Notes: generated from the sequence alone by a model not told the origin. A stretch of DNA of 40,385 bases from Streptococcus pseudopneumoniae (GCF_001074825.1 NZ_JUPG01000046.1:1-40385); one strand, 5' to 3'; counted from the first letter of the stretch, positions 26,483 through 36,561 are shown. Made by a program: numbers and translations.

Positions 26483-28243
26483 TTACTCCATTCTTCTCTT
26501 TTGTGAAATTAAACGTTCCAATTCTTCTAAGGCTGTGTCGGTATCTCCTACATGGCTAGCTTCCTGCACCTTCTTTTTGATTCTCATATTGTCCTGATTC
26601 AAGAGAGCCTTGTTTCGAGTCATTTCTACTTCACTAAGTTCCTGCGGTGACATCTCAGCAGGTAAATCCTGAGCTAAGACTTGATACCAAGCTCTTTCAA
26701 CTTCCTCTGTCTGTTCTGCTAAAACTTCTGGAGGAAGATTGCCATACTGACCAAGCAAGTCATATAAGACCTGAAATTCAGGTGTGTCAAATGCAAAATC
26801 TTCTCTCAAACGGTAATCATTCAAAACAAGAGGGGATTCCATCATTCGATAAAGTAGATGGGATTCTGCCCTCATAATAGCCGATAACTGCTTGGTGGCA
26901 GGCATGGTGATTGGCGTTGGCCTAGAGATCCCTTCCATGCGATTCTGCCTTTGTGCCTGACGACTCTCATTCACAATCTGCTCAATCTGAGCATAATCAA
27001 AGGATGCCAGACTGTCAGCTAAAATATGAATATAGCTGTTTTGAGCAGTGATAGACTTTTCTTGAACAATCAAAGGAGCTATTTTTTCAATAAACTCAAT
27101 CTGAGCCTGCAGATTTTCACTATTTTCAGGCTTGTACTGGTGAATGTAAAACTCAATCGGACTAATACGAGTTTTCGTTAATAGATAGGCCAAGTCTTCT
27201 GGACCATTTTTTTGTAGATACTCATCTGGATCCAAGTTATCAGGCATGCTGACGATCTGCACAGGCATGTCGCCAATTTCATCCAAGGCTTTCAATGTCG
27301 CCGCTTGCCCAGCTTTATCGCCATCGTAAACAAGAACCAACTTCTTGGTTAACCTTTTCAGATGCTCAACATGCTCACGACTCAAGGCCGTTCCCATAGA
27401 CGCCACAGCATTTTCGATTCCAGCCCGATAGGCTGCAATGACATCCATGAACCCTTCCATGAGGTAAATCTCACTGGCTTTACCAGAAGATTTTTTTGCC
27501 CTATCCATATGATATAATTCGTAACTTTTGTTAAAAATTGCAGTCGATCGGCTATTTTTATACTTAGAAGTTTGTGAATCCGTTTTCTGCCAGATACGAC
27601 CTGAAAAGGCAATGACCTTTCCCTGATCATTGGTCAGGGGAAACATAATGCGATTGTGAAAGGTGTCTACAAATTGATTAGCATCCGAGAGATAAAACAG
27701 TCCTGAATCTAGGAAATCCTCTTCACGATACTGACCAGACAAACGCTGATAGAGATAGTTTCGTTCTGGAGGTGCTAAACCAATTCGAAAATGCTTGAGC
27801 ACTTCATCTGTCAAACCACGCTGATAGAGGTAGTTTCTAGCCTCTTCCCCCATGGTCGTTGTCATGAGAATGGCATGATAAAATTTGGCAGCATCTTCGT
27901 GCATATCATAAAGAGCTTGGTGAGGTGAGGCTGGCTTCTGCTCACTATAAAGCGGTTTTTCCACCTCTATCCCGACACGCTGACCTAAGATTTGGACAGC
28001 CTCCATAAAGGGAACCCCTTGGTACTCCTCGATGAACTTAAAGACATCACCAGAGCGACCACAACCAAAACAGTGGTAAAACTGCTTATCCTCAACAACG
28101 TTGAAAGAAGGTGTTTTTTCACCATGAAAAGGACAGAGCCCTAGATAGTTCCGTCCTGCCTTTTGTAAAGAAATCACATCTCCTATGACTTCCACAATGT
28201 TGGCATTGTTTTTGATTTCTTCAATGACTTGTTTGTCAACCAT
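26483..28243 (-). CDS. dnaG: DNA primase
   Basis: DnaG makes RNA primers for DNA replication. It has 586 residues. The N-terminal CHC2 zinc domain has Cys37, His40, Cys58 and Cys61 ([23 protein letters not shown]). The TOPRIM catalytic core has [11 protein letters not shown] and [11 protein letters not shown] with the metal-binding acidic residues. The C-terminal helical part would bind the DnaB helicase. I chose ATG at 28243, 8 nt after GGAGG. A GTG/ATG-like start five codons earlier overlaps that SD. First gene of dnaG-rpoD-DUF59. Confidence 0.97.
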   Translation of the reverse strand: MVDKQVIEEIKNNANIVEVIGDVISLQKAGRNYLGLCPFHGEKTPSFNVVEDKQFYHCFGCGRSGDVFKFIEEYQGVPFMEAVQILGQRVGIEVEKPLYSEQKPASPHQALYDMHEDAAKFYHAILMTTTMGEEARNYLYQRGLTDEVLKHFRIGLAPPERNYLYQRLSGQYREEDFLDSGLFYLSDANQFVDTFHNRIMFPLTNDQGKVIAFSGRIWQKTDSQTSKYKNSRSTAIFNKSYELYHMDRAKKSSGKASEIYLMEGFMDVIAAYRAGIENAVASMGTALSREHVEHLKRLTKKLVLVYDGDKAGQAATLKALDEIGDMPVQIVSMPDNLDPDEYLQKNGPEDLAYLLTKTRISPIEFYIHQYKPENSENLQAQIEFIEKIAPLIVQEKSITAQNSYIHILADSLASFDYAQIEQIVNESRQAQRQNRMEGISRPTPITMPATKQLSAIMRAESHLLYRMMESPLVLNDYRLREDFAFDTPEFQVLYDLLGQYGNLPPEVLAEQTEEVERAWYQVLAQDLPAEMSPQELSEVEMTRNKALLNQDNMRIKKKVQEASHVGDTDTALEELERLISQKRRME

Positions 28244-28267
28244 ACACAATACCTCCATGTTATCATA

Positions 28268-28310
28268 GTTTACTTTATATAGTATACTTTATTTCAGAAA
28301 AAAAGTAAAC
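28268..28310 (-). promoter_or_regulatory. dnaG-rpoD promoter framed by an inverted repeat
   Basis: On the minus strand TTTACT (28304-28309), a 17-nt spacer and TATACT (28281-28286). A perfect 9-bp inverted repeat, GTTTACTTT (28268-28276) and AAAGTAAAC (28302-28310), flanks it, with one arm over the -35 box and the other just downstream of the -10 box. Confidence 0.65.
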
Positions 28311-28332
28311 CATTTCACTCGTTTTCCCTACT

Positions 28333-29091
28333 TTATTCAAAGAGTTGATAATAATCAGAGATTTTCATTTTTGCTTTTTCTTCTTGGTTCAAATCTTGGA
28401 TAATCCGTCCTTCTTTCATGACAATCAGACGATTGCCATATTTGAGAGCATCTTCCATATGGTGAGTAATCATAAGAGCTGTCAGCTGGTCTTTCTTGAC
28501 AAATTCATCTGTCAATGCCATCAAGGCCACACTGGTCTTTGGATCAAGAGCTGCAGTATGCTCGTCCAACAAGAGTAATTCAGGACGCTTCAAGGTTGCC
28601 ATCAAGAGACTCAAGGCCTGTCTTTGTCCACCTGATAAGAACTCAATCGGTGTGTTCAAGTGTTTCTCAAGTCCATTTCCTACTTTTTCAATAGTTGCCT
28701 GAAATTCATCCTTATAACTAGCCAGACGTCTTGGAAAGAGTCCACGCTTTTCACCACGGAACTTAGCAATCAAGAGATTTTCAGCCACCGTCATACGGGG
28801 AGCTGTTCCCATCTTGGGATCTTGGAAAACACGAGATAGATACTTAGCGCGCTTCTCTGGTGAAAACTTAGTAACATCTTCACCTAAAATACGGATGGTT
28901 CCACTGGTTAAGGACAAGGTTCCTGCAAGGGTGTTAAAGAGAGTTGATTTACCAGCACCATTTCCACCCAAAATCGTGATAAAATCCTGTTCAAAAATTT
29001 CTAAGGAAACATCATTTAAAATAATCTTTTCTTCATCAAAGCCATTTTTAACGACTTTGGTTGCATTTTTTAATTCTACAATAGCTGTCAT
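28333..29091 (-). CDS. ABC transporter ATP-binding protein (TrpZ-like)
   Basis: A 252-residue ATPase. Walker A is GGNGAGKST (42-50), the Q-loop is FQDPKMGTAP, the signature is LSGGQRQALSLLMAT (about 146-160), Walker B is LLLLDEHTAALD (about 168-179) and the switch His is in MITHHMEDAL. Its start overlaps the permease stop as ATGA, so the two are translationally coupled. It belongs to the third gene of the T-box-controlled operon, by which I infer tryptophan (or related) uptake. The family by itself does not define the substrate. Confidence 0.92.
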   Translation of the reverse strand: MTAIVELKNATKVVKNGFDEEKIILNDVSLEIFEQDFITILGGNGAGKSTLFNTLAGTLSLTSGTIRILGEDVTKFSPEKRAKYLSRVFQDPKMGTAPRMTVAENLLIAKFRGEKRGLFPRRLASYKDEFQATIEKVGNGLEKHLNTPIEFLSGGQRQALSLLMATLKRPELLLLDEHTAALDPKTSVALMALTDEFVKKDQLTALMITHHMEDALKYGNRLIVMKEGRIIQDLNQEEKAKMKISDYYQLFE

Positions 29092-29954
29092 TTGCTTAAT
29101 TTGGCTCCTCTCAAGATTGTTTGCTTAAATGTTGGAATCATAAGGCAGACTGCTAAAATCACGGCGCTGTACAAACGAAGGTAACTTGTATTAAAGCCAA
29201 GCGCAATAACTGCCCACACTAAGAATTGATAGGCGATAGAACCCACAACGATGGCAACCAGACGTTCTGCCAGGCTCAAACTCTTGAAGATAACTTCCCC
29301 AATAATCAAACTTGCAAGTCCCACAACGATAACCCCGATTCCTCGAGATACATCGGCATAGCCTTCTTGCTGGGCAATCAGAGCTCCTGCAAGGGCAATC
29401 ACACCATTGGATAAGACCAAGCCCATGAGCTCCATGCGCCCAGTATGGATTCCGAAACTTCTAGCCATATCAGGATTGTCACCTGTGGCAATATAGGCTT
29501 GTCCGAGTTTGGTGTCCAAGAAAAAGAGCATGAGAGCAATGACAAGACTGACAAAGATAAGACCTGTCAAGAGTTGGTTCAAGTCTGGATCAAAAGGTAA
29601 GACATCCTGGATTTGCTTAGTTCCAAGCAGTCCTAAATTCGCACGTCCCATAATCAAGAGCATGATAGAGTGACAAGAAGTCATCACCAAAATCCCTGAA
29701 AGTAAAGTCGGAATCTTCCCTTTTGTATAAAGAAGCCCTGCTGCCATTCCAGCCAAACAACCTGCTCCAACAGCAACAAGTGTCGCTAAAAAGGGATTTA
29801 CACCTTTGGTTATCAGAGTGACAGCAACAGCTCCCCCAAGAGGGAAGGAACCTTCTGTCGTCATATCTGGAAAGTTTAAAATCCTAAATGTCATAAAGAT
29901 TCCCAGACCTAGAATAGCCCAGACAAATCCTTGAGAAATAATAGATAATATCAT
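29088..29954 (-). CDS. ABC transporter permease (TrpY-like)
   Basis: A 288-residue polytopic membrane protein of the branched-chain/BPD_transp_2 permease family, with about 8-9 hydrophobic segments and FRILNFPDMTTEGSFPLGGA near the N-terminus. I chose ATG at 29954 (MILSIISQG). The reading frame runs 23 codons further upstream, but that stretch is a terminator hairpin (29990-30022) and its ATG has no SD. The SD at the chosen start is weak (AAAGG about 10 nt away). It partners with the binding protein upstream and the ATPase downstream (ATGA overlap). Confidence 0.9.
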   Translation of the reverse strand: MILSIISQGFVWAILGLGIFMTFRILNFPDMTTEGSFPLGGAVAVTLITKGVNPFLATLVAVGAGCLAGMAAGLLYTKGKIPTLLSGILVMTSCHSIMLLIMGRANLGLLGTKQIQDVLPFDPDLNQLLTGLIFVSLVIALMLFFLDTKLGQAYIATGDNPDMARSFGIHTGRMELMGLVLSNGVIALAGALIAQQEGYADVSRGIGVIVVGLASLIIGEVIFKSLSLAERLVAIVVGSIAYQFLVWAVIALGFNTSYLRLYSAVILAVCLMIPTFKQTILRGAKLSK

Positions 29955-29989
29955 CTGTTTCTTAACCTTTTCTATACGATTTCTTTTGT

Positions 29990-30022
29990 AAAAAATTGGA
30001 GGAGATGTCCCCAACTCCTCCA
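29990..30022 (-). terminator. Internal terminator between trpX-like and trpY-like genes
   Basis: On the minus strand TGGAGGAG (30022-30015), a 10-nt loop and CTCCTCCA (30004-29997), followed by ATTTTTT. It lies 7 bp after the binding-protein stop. It should lower permease/ATPase mRNA relative to the binding protein. Confidence 0.82.
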
Positions 30023-30029
30023 TTGTAGA

Positions 30030-31025
30030 TTATTCAATCACTTGTCCTGCTTCTTTTAGAACAGATTCAGGAATAGTAATACCTAACTCTTGTGCCAATT
30101 TTTTATTGATTACTGATTTACCAGTTGAAAAGACATTGACTGGTGTATAGGCTGGTTTTGCACCTTTCAAAACTTGAGCAATCATTTTACCTGTTGCCAC
30201 ACCAAGATCATGTTGGTCAACTACAACGGATGCCAAACCACCTGCTTCTACCATGGCAGTTGCGCTTGGGTAGATTGGTTTTTTAGCTGATTGGTTACTT
30301 GATACAACAGTTGAGAAGGCTGAAGCAATTGTGTTATCAATTGGAACCCAGATAGCATCAACCTTGCTAGTCATAACGTTGACTGTTGAAGCAATTTCGT
30401 TTGTTGAAGGAACTGCAAATGTTTCCACTGCCAAACCTGCTTTTTCAGCATAAGCTTTAAATTCTTCTACCTGTGTTTTTGAATTATCTTCACTACTTGA
30501 GTAAAGAGCTCCGATTGTTTTCACATTTGGTGTCAAAGCTTTGATGAGTTCAACTTGTTGTTGAGCTGGGTTGTGGTCTGATACCCCTGTAATGTTGCCA
30601 CCTGGTTTTTTCAAATCTTTAACCAAGTTCGCACCGATTGGGTCTGTAATCGCGGCCATGATAACAGGTAGATCTTTTGTGGCACTAGCCAAACCTTGGG
30701 CAGCTGGTGTTGCAATACCAACAACCAAGTCATTGCCATTTGCAACCAATTGTTTACTCATTGTCGCAACCTTACTTTGGTCACCTTCTGAGTTCATAAA
30801 GTCAATTTTCAACTGATCATCTTTGTAGCCTTCTTCTGCTAGTCCATCTTGAATCCCTTTATAAATCAAGTCAAGAGATGGATGGCTCACAAACTGAAGG
30901 ACACCAACTTTGGTAACTTTCTTTTCGTTCTTAGCTTCTGGTTTATTCATTGAAGAGTAAATCAAGCTTCCTGCTACTAAGACTGCTAATGCAGCGATAA
31001 TTCCAATTAAACGTTTATTTTTCAT
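30030..31025 (-). CDS. trpX: ABC transporter substrate-binding protein (TrpX-like)
   Basis: A 331-residue binding protein of the ABC_sub_bind family (PF04392), with VGVLQFVSHPSLDLIYKGIQDGL near residue 40, IATPAAQGLA, and VEAGGLASVVVDQHDLG near residue 255. It carries an N-terminal hydrophobic segment (about 6-25), but I see no lipobox cysteine, so it may be held by an uncleaved anchor. The 5' leader is a T-box whose likely specifier is UGG, which supports tryptophan uptake, hence TrpX. Good SD (AAGGAG). The name rests on leader and family, not on ligand data. Confidence 0.85.
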   Translation of the reverse strand: MKNKRLIGIIAALAVLVAGSLIYSSMNKPEAKNEKKVTKVGVLQFVSHPSLDLIYKGIQDGLAEEGYKDDQLKIDFMNSEGDQSKVATMSKQLVANGNDLVVGIATPAAQGLASATKDLPVIMAAITDPIGANLVKDLKKPGGNITGVSDHNPAQQQVELIKALTPNVKTIGALYSSSEDNSKTQVEEFKAYAEKAGLAVETFAVPSTNEIASTVNVMTSKVDAIWVPIDNTIASAFSTVVSSNQSAKKPIYPSATAMVEAGGLASVVVDQHDLGVATGKMIAQVLKGAKPAYTPVNVFSTGKSVINKKLAQELGITIPESVLKEAGQVIE

Positions 31026-31111
31026 TCTATTTCTCCTTTTTAATTCCTTTAAACTACTTCACTTATCTGAACAAGCGATGCCATCGTTTTCTTTCCATAC
31101 TAACCTCCATC

Positions 31112-31348
31112 AAAAAAGTCCTCACACAAAAACTTGTGTGAGGACGTCGATGCGCGGTACCACCTCAATTATAGGGAATTTCCCTATCACTCTGTCTCGC
31201 AATAACGAGATGCACTGTAAGGTGTGCTCACCGAATTTTTATGATTTCAAATTCTAAATAACATTCAGCCCAATTTTCATCATCATCACTTATCTGTTTT
31301 CAGCTACCACAGACTCTCTAAAAAGTTTGTATGACTACTTTTCTGAAT
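31112..31348 (-). ncRNA. T-box riboswitch (tryptophan-type leader)
   Basis: Minus-strand leader of the trpX operon. It contains the T-box core AGGTGGTACCGCG (31165-31153) and a terminator of 12 bp GTCCTCACACAA / TTGTGTGAGGAC (31118-31145) followed by TTTTTT. Upstream is a Stem I region with TCTGT/ACAGA closing an apical loop (about 31298-31318). The candidate specifier codon is TGG at 31272-31270, in TTGGGCTGAATG. Uncharged tRNA-Trp would stabilise the antiterminator and allow transcription. Confidence 0.9.
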
Positions 31349-31354
31349 GGTTAA

Positions 31355-31382
31355 ATTATATCATTTTTCAACTACTTGTCAA
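31355..31382 (-). promoter_or_regulatory. Strong sigma-A promoter of the T-box/trpX operon
   Basis: On the minus strand, consensus TTGACA (31377-31382), a 16-nt spacer ending in TGA, and consensus TATAAT (31355-31360). Predicted transcript start near 31348. Confidence 0.9.
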
Positions 31383-31409
31383 GACTCTTTGAGAATTTTT
31401 TTGAAATAT

Positions 31410-31442
31410 TCAAAAACTTCCCCTATAGAAAGGAGGAAGTTT
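31410..31442 (-). terminator. Terminator of ftsW-ppc
   Basis: On the minus strand AAACTTCC (31442-31435 region), a 12-nt loop and GGAAGTTT (31421-31414), then TTTG. It sits directly between the ppc stop and the trpX promoter. Confidence 0.75.
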
Positions 31443-31450
31443 GATAGGTA

Positions 31451-34147
31451 TCAGCCTGAATTACGCAATCCTGTCGCAATTCCGTTGATGGTTGTATGGA
31501 TTAATTTTTCTTGATCGCTTGACAATTCTCCTCGACGTTGACGTTTAATCAACTCCAACTGGATATAGTTGAGGATATTAAAGTAAGGCATACGGTAATC
31601 CAAACTTGCTTTTAGATATGGATTTTCCGCCAAGAGTTCATCGTAACCTTCGATAGCCAAGATGACTTCCTTGGTAACTTGCCATTCATTTAGAATAGTC
31701 TCATAAATTGCTTTTACTTGATCATCTTCACAAAGTTTGGCATATTCAAAAGCAATATTCATATTTGATTTTGACAAGACCATATCAACATTTGAAAGAA
31801 GCGACTGGAAGAAAGGCCAATTTTGATACATATCTCGTAAGATAGCGATATTCTCTGGATTTTTATCAATAAATTCCTTGAAGCTTGAACCAACCCCATA
31901 CCAGCCAGGGAACATGACACGGCTTTGTGACCATGAGAATACCCAAGGGATAGCTCGCAAACCACCGATTTCAGTAATGGTCTTACGAGCGGCTGGACGA
32001 GAACCAATATTAAAGCTTGAAATAGCCTTGATTGGACTTGACTCGAAGAAATAATCATAGAAATGATCATTACCAAAGACCAAATCACGGTAGATATCGT
32101 AACTACGGTCCACTACTTGATCCATAATAGCTTCATAGCGATTGGATGTATTGGTGTCGCTCTTCTTCTGCGTAATCATACGGTTAATGGCTGCAGAAAC
32201 CAACATTTCAAGGTTATAGTAAGCAGCATCTTTATTACCGTATTTATTGCCAATTACTTCACCCTGCTCCGTCAAACGGATACGATCCTTGATAGACTTG
32301 AGCGGTTGAGATGTGATAGCTTCATAAGTTGGTCCACCACCACGACCAACAGTACCACCACGGCCATGGAAGAAGGTAACCTTAACGCCAAATTCATCTC
32401 CAATAGCAGTCAATTGTTGTTGAGCCTTGTAGAGAGTCCAACATGATGAAAGGTAACCACCATCTTTATTACTATCAGAGTAGCCAAGCATGATTTCTTG
32501 GTAGTTATTGCGCGAAGCAATCCATTTCTTAGCAAGGGCAAGAGAAAGGTACTCTCTCATAGTTTCTTCTGAGTGGTCCAAGTCCTCAATTGTCTCAAAG
32601 AGAGGAACGATTTGGACACGGGCTCTTTCTTTATCAACTAACCCTACTTCTTTTAGCAAGATAGCCAATTCCAGCATGTCTGATACGCTGGTTGCATGTG
32701 AAATGATGGTCTGACGAATGACATCATCTCCCAACTTATCTTTCAAATTCCGAGCAGCCTTAAAGATGGCCAATTCTTTTTCAAGTAACTCTGATTTTTC
32801 AACATGAGTAGCAGAAAGAATACGTGGATCTTCTTCCAATTCTTTCAAGAGAAGCTGGCATTTTTCTTCTTCACTTAGTTCGCTATAACGAGAATGGATA
32901 CCTGCTGATTTCAAGAGTTCGGCTACACAGGCCTCATGAACACTTGAATCTTGACGCATGTCGATGGATGCCAAATAGAAACCAAAAATTTCAACTGCTT
33001 GAATTAACTCAACAAAATCACCAGAAATCAGTGCCTCACCCTTGTTTTCCAAGAGGGAATCACGGATAGTAACTAAGTCCTTATAAAAATCATTGGCTGT
33101 TTCATAGCGAGCTCCAACTTCCTTATCCTCAATCAGATAGGCTTTTGTTGCTTGGATTTTTGATTGAATATCAAACAAGGCACGACGATAAAGCTCTTTT
33201 TCGCGGTAAATCGAATTATCCTTAGATTGACGAGCCATTTCTCTGACTTGCTTGCTGACATTGACAATACTTGTTGAGAGAGAGAACTCACGATACAGCT
33301 GATAAATCTTTTCATCATAGTAGTTCATGATGACTTCACACTGGGTCATGGCAGATTGTTTCAAGGTATCTGCTGTAACAAAGGGATTCCCATCACGGTC
33401 TCCACCAATCCACATTCCCATGGTAATTGGTTTAGGATGTTTCAACTCCAATCCATGTTTTTTAGCCAGGCGCTTGTACTCAGCAGTCAAATGAGGAACA
33501 GCTTTCAGGAATGAACTATTGTAGTATTCCATAACATTCGTGATTTCATTGGTAACTTTCAATTTCTTTTCACGAATCATGTCTGTCTGCATGATAATCT
33601 CAATGTAACGACGGAGATCATTATGCCATTTTTCCTTATTAATCAAGCCTAACTTCACATCACGGTACTTACGCAAGAGGGTATGGATATGGTTGGTCAA
33701 ATCCAGCATACTCTTACGTTGAACTTGTGTTGGATGAGCTGTCAAAACAGGGACAACATTCAAGTGTTCTAGAATTTCAACCGCATTTTCTTTTTCTGCA
33801 ACCATTTTGATTGTTGCTGACAATTTACCAAGATAATCTTGATCGATATTATTTTGGTGGTTGATTTCATAGGCCAAGTCCACGTCTTCTGAAATATTAA
33901 TCAAGAGGGGCAAGATAGAAAAATAGCGTGAAATATAAGCCATTTCATCATTTGTCAGGCTAGTAACCAATTGGTTCAAGCCTTGATAATCTTCCTGAGT
34001 TGACAATTCTTTCAACTGCATGATTTTTTCAAAAGTCTCTGGGGCAAGCATGTTTTTAGTGATATCTTCTAACAATTCTGTTAAAATCAATACTTCTTCT
34101 TGCACGACAGCTTTATTACTATAGTTTTCTAATTTTTGAAGAGACAT
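31451..34147 (-). CDS. ppc: Phosphoenolpyruvate carboxylase
   Basis: This enzyme carboxylates PEP to oxaloacetate with bicarbonate, supplying aspartate-family amino acids in an organism with an incomplete TCA cycle. It has 898 residues, typical length. Key motifs: the active-site histidine in [13 protein letters not shown] (about 134-146), [13 protein letters not shown] (about 247-259), the mobile loop [15 protein letters not shown] (about 593-607), and the usual C-terminal NSG. SD AAAGGA upstream of ATG 34147. It follows ftsW by 24 bp, so the two are probably co-transcribed. Confidence 0.98.
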   Translation of the reverse strand: MSLQKLENYSNKAVVQEEVLILTELLEDITKNMLAPETFEKIMQLKELSTQEDYQGLNQLVTSLTNDEMAYISRYFSILPLLINISEDVDLAYEINHQNNIDQDYLGKLSATIKMVAEKENAVEILEHLNVVPVLTAHPTQVQRKSMLDLTNHIHTLLRKYRDVKLGLINKEKWHNDLRRYIEIIMQTDMIREKKLKVTNEITNVMEYYNSSFLKAVPHLTAEYKRLAKKHGLELKHPKPITMGMWIGGDRDGNPFVTADTLKQSAMTQCEVIMNYYDEKIYQLYREFSLSTSIVNVSKQVREMARQSKDNSIYREKELYRRALFDIQSKIQATKAYLIEDKEVGARYETANDFYKDLVTIRDSLLENKGEALISGDFVELIQAVEIFGFYLASIDMRQDSSVHEACVAELLKSAGIHSRYSELSEEEKCQLLLKELEEDPRILSATHVEKSELLEKELAIFKAARNLKDKLGDDVIRQTIISHATSVSDMLELAILLKEVGLVDKERARVQIVPLFETIEDLDHSEETMREYLSLALAKKWIASRNNYQEIMLGYSDSNKDGGYLSSCWTLYKAQQQLTAIGDEFGVKVTFFHGRGGTVGRGGGPTYEAITSQPLKSIKDRIRLTEQGEVIGNKYGNKDAAYYNLEMLVSAAINRMITQKKSDTNTSNRYEAIMDQVVDRSYDIYRDLVFGNDHFYDYFFESSPIKAISSFNIGSRPAARKTITEIGGLRAIPWVFSWSQSRVMFPGWYGVGSSFKEFIDKNPENIAILRDMYQNWPFFQSLLSNVDMVLSKSNMNIAFEYAKLCEDDQVKAIYETILNEWQVTKEVILAIEGYDELLAENPYLKASLDYRMPYFNILNYIQLELIKRQRRGELSSDQEKLIHTTINGIATGLRNSG

Positions 34148-34171
34148 AGGTAATCCTTTCCACTATCAGCT

Positions 34172-35395
34172 CTACATATAGTTTGATGAGTGAGCTTCTA
34201 ACTCCTCATACAATTGAGCACGCTTTTCACTTGCATCAATATTTAAGACAAAGGCGATGGCTACAGATAAGACTAGGAGACTGTTTCCTCCTTGCGATAA
34301 GAAGGGGAAGGTAACTCCTGTTGAAGGAATAATACCAGAAATTCCACCGATATTAACAAAGACCTGTACCAACATCATCCCCCCAACTCCAATCGCCATC
34401 ATGGAATTAAAGGGATTCTTAGCACGAATTCCCACCAGGATAATTCGTAAAATAAGGAAAAAGACAAGTGACAAAATCAAGCTGGCTCCCACAAAGCCAA
34501 ATTCTTCAATGACAATTGAAAATACAAAATCTGTATGGGCCTCTGGTAAATAGCCACGTTTTTCAATTGAATTTCCTAAACCTAGACCAAACCAACCACC
34601 ATTTACCATGGCAAAGTAGGAATTTGCAAGTTGGTGGCCTGCTCCTGCCAAATCGGCAAAAGGGTTAAAATAGGCGCTGAAACGCTTGGCAACATAACCA
34701 AATACTGGAACTTTTGAAAACTTATCAACCCCTATAAAAGAAATAAATGATAAGGATAGGGCAGAAATTCCGACTAAAATTCCAAAAAAAGCAAGAAACC
34801 ATCTATAAGCGATTCCGCTAATTGTATACATAATCAAGGCAACCAAAGCTAAGATAGAAGCATTTCCCAAATCTGGGAAAATAGCAAGGCTCCCAATCAA
34901 TACCAAGAGGACAAAGCGCCAGTCATTAAACGCACGAGGAAGCCACTGATTTTGTGTTAAAACTTGGAAATCATAAACAGCTATATCCTCTTGTTGTTTG
35001 GAAAATTTATTTGCTAAATACCAAATAATAATAATTTTCAAATATTCGGCTGGCTGAATGGTCAAAGGTCCTACTGAAATCCAACCATAGGCTCCATTGA
35101 CTGGCGTACCAATTATCCGAGCCATAGCTAATAGAATCAGCTCAACGAACATAACGATAAATAAAAGACGTTCGTTTCGTAAAAAATTCAGTTTCAATTT
35201 GTATATCAAGGCAATCAGTATCAAACTAAATATCCAAAACAGTCCCTGACTTCGGACCAATTGCAGTGCACTTTGGCCTTCTTGAATTAAAATAGCACTG
35301 GTTGTCGAATAAACCACAATCAAGCCCAAAATAGATAAAAGTAAGTAAGGAACTAGAATAGAATAATTTAATAGGTGCCTTTTACTAATCTTCAT
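34172..35395 (-). CDS. ftsW: Peptidoglycan glycosyltransferase FtsW (SEDS family)
   Basis: A 407-residue SEDS protein with about 10 membrane segments. FtsW polymerises lipid II for septal wall, paired with PBP2x in streptococci. Visible are YAWISVG-type GAYGWISVGPLTIQPAEYLKI (recognisable by its IQPAE), the large extracellular loop with VAKRFSAYFNPFADLAGAGHQ, NGGWFGLGLGNSIEKRGYLPEAHTDFVFSI (catalytic-region signature EAHTDF), and the C-terminal PSTGVTFPFLSQGG. The ppc neighbourhood matches pneumococcal FtsW, not RodA. SD is weak (GGTGA). Confidence 0.95.
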   Translation of the reverse strand: MKISKRHLLNYSILVPYLLLSILGLIVVYSTTSAILIQEGQSALQLVRSQGLFWIFSLILIALIYKLKLNFLRNERLLFIVMFVELILLAMARIIGTPVNGAYGWISVGPLTIQPAEYLKIIIIWYLANKFSKQQEDIAVYDFQVLTQNQWLPRAFNDWRFVLLVLIGSLAIFPDLGNASILALVALIMYTISGIAYRWFLAFFGILVGISALSLSFISFIGVDKFSKVPVFGYVAKRFSAYFNPFADLAGAGHQLANSYFAMVNGGWFGLGLGNSIEKRGYLPEAHTDFVFSIVIEEFGFVGASLILSLVFFLILRIILVGIRAKNPFNSMMAIGVGGMMLVQVFVNIGGISGIIPSTGVTFPFLSQGGNSLLVLSVAIAFVLNIDASEKRAQLYEELEAHSSNYM

Positions 35396-35465
35396 AGTAT
35401 CACCAATCTAATGAGAACAACAAAATTGCTTCCCAAATTCCGTTTGTTTTCTAGTTTTGATTGCT

Positions 35466-35474
35466 ATTATACCA
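35466..35474 (-). promoter_or_regulatory. Extended -10 promoter of ftsW-ppc
   Basis: On the minus strand TGG-TATAAT (TATAAT at 35466-35471), 70 nt before the ftsW start. The -35 region is only T-rich. Confidence 0.6.
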
Positions 35475-35527
35475 TTTTTTCCGAAAGAAAAAAACTCTTA
35501 TCCATCAGATAGACTATTTTTGTCATA

Positions 35528-35552
35528 AGAAAAAGAGCACTTGGCCCTTTTC
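35528..35552 (-). terminator. Terminator of prsA
   Basis: On the minus strand AAAAGGGC, loop CAAGT and GCTCTTTT (one G-U pair), continuing into TTCTT. It begins about 5 nt after the prsA stop. Confidence 0.82.
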
Positions 35553-35556
35553 TGTT

Positions 35557-36495
35557 TTATTCTTTTGATGAACTACTTGAGCTTGAATCTCCACCACCGA
35601 TATATTGAGTGAAGATATTTTGGAAGGCTTGGTCTTTAACCTTGATATTAGCTGCTTGTAATTCTTTTCCGATAATGCTTTGAACAAATGTTGAATCATT
35701 TTGTTTTTGAGTCAAGATAACAGTTTTTAATTTTTCTTTGTAGTCATCAAGATTAGATGATTTTTCTGTTTTCTTAGTGAGTTTTACAATGTAATATTGG
35801 CTGCTGTAGGCTTGTGTACCAGCGGCTGTAATCACATCAGAAACACCGTTTACATCTAAAGCGAAAGCTGCTTTCTTAACTTGTTCTGGTACTTCTGTCG
35901 AAGCAGAGTCAAAGGTGATTTCTCCACCGTTTGCTTTGGTTTTTTCATCAGTTGAGTTATCTTTTGCTAATTGAGCGAAATCTGCCCCACTTGCCTTAGC
36001 TTTTTCGAGGACTTCTTTCGCTTTATCCTCATTATCAAGACGAATGATTTGAGCCGTTACATCTGGAGTATATTCATCAAAGGCTTTCTTATAAGCATCA
36101 TCTGTCAATTCAGCCTCTGCTGCCTTCTTAACTGCCAACTCAACCAATTTACTTGTACGAATTTGAGCTTTACGTGTTTCAAGAGTCATGCCTGCTTGTG
36201 ACAAAACACGTTGGTAGTTCTCACCATATTGTTTTTCTTCTTCGGCAATAGTATCGTTGACTTCTTTGTCATCTACTTCCGAACCATATTGTTTCTCAAA
36301 TACTTTTTGGATAGTCAAATTCAACAACACTTGTTGGGCTGAAGGATTGCTTTTCACTTGCTCATAAAATTGATGTTCTGTGATAACATCCCCTTTCATA
36401 CTAATAAGATCTGCTCCTTCTGAGCCTTTCGAACAAGCTGCTAATGTTGCTACTGATAATAGTGTAATGGCACCTGCCAATAATTTTTTCTTCAT
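35557..36495 (-). CDS. prsA: Foldase lipoprotein PrsA (PpmA), parvulin-type peptidyl-prolyl isomerase
   Basis: A 312-residue surface lipoprotein that helps exported proteins fold at the membrane-wall interface. In pneumococcus the orthologue is called PpmA. The signal peptide ends in LAAC with lipid-anchored Cys21. A helical region (about 30-140) follows. The parvulin domain (about 146-240) includes FAQLAKDNSTDEKTKANGGEI. The C-terminus is a serine tail (GGGDSSSSSSSKE). The parvulin domain reads somewhat diverged from catalytic consensus, so chaperone activity may matter more than isomerisation. It is monocistronic by its own terminator. Confidence 0.94.
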   Translation of the reverse strand: MKKKLLAGAITLLSVATLAACSKGSEGADLISMKGDVITEHQFYEQVKSNPSAQQVLLNLTIQKVFEKQYGSEVDDKEVNDTIAEEEKQYGENYQRVLSQAGMTLETRKAQIRTSKLVELAVKKAAEAELTDDAYKKAFDEYTPDVTAQIIRLDNEDKAKEVLEKAKASGADFAQLAKDNSTDEKTKANGGEITFDSASTEVPEQVKKAAFALDVNGVSDVITAAGTQAYSSQYYIVKLTKKTEKSSNLDDYKEKLKTVILTQKQNDSTFVQSIIGKELQAANIKVKDQAFQNIFTQYIGGGDSSSSSSSKE

Positions 36496-36561
36496 GTCTA
36501 CTCCTTTGAGATAAGTGTTACCCTATCTATTTTACTATATTTTCTTAAATTATTCTGAAAA

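Noticed and set aside
29955-30023. 23-residue N-terminal extension of the permease
   Set aside because: This stretch is a terminator hairpin and the upstream ATG has no ribosome site. The family protein starts at MILSIISQG.
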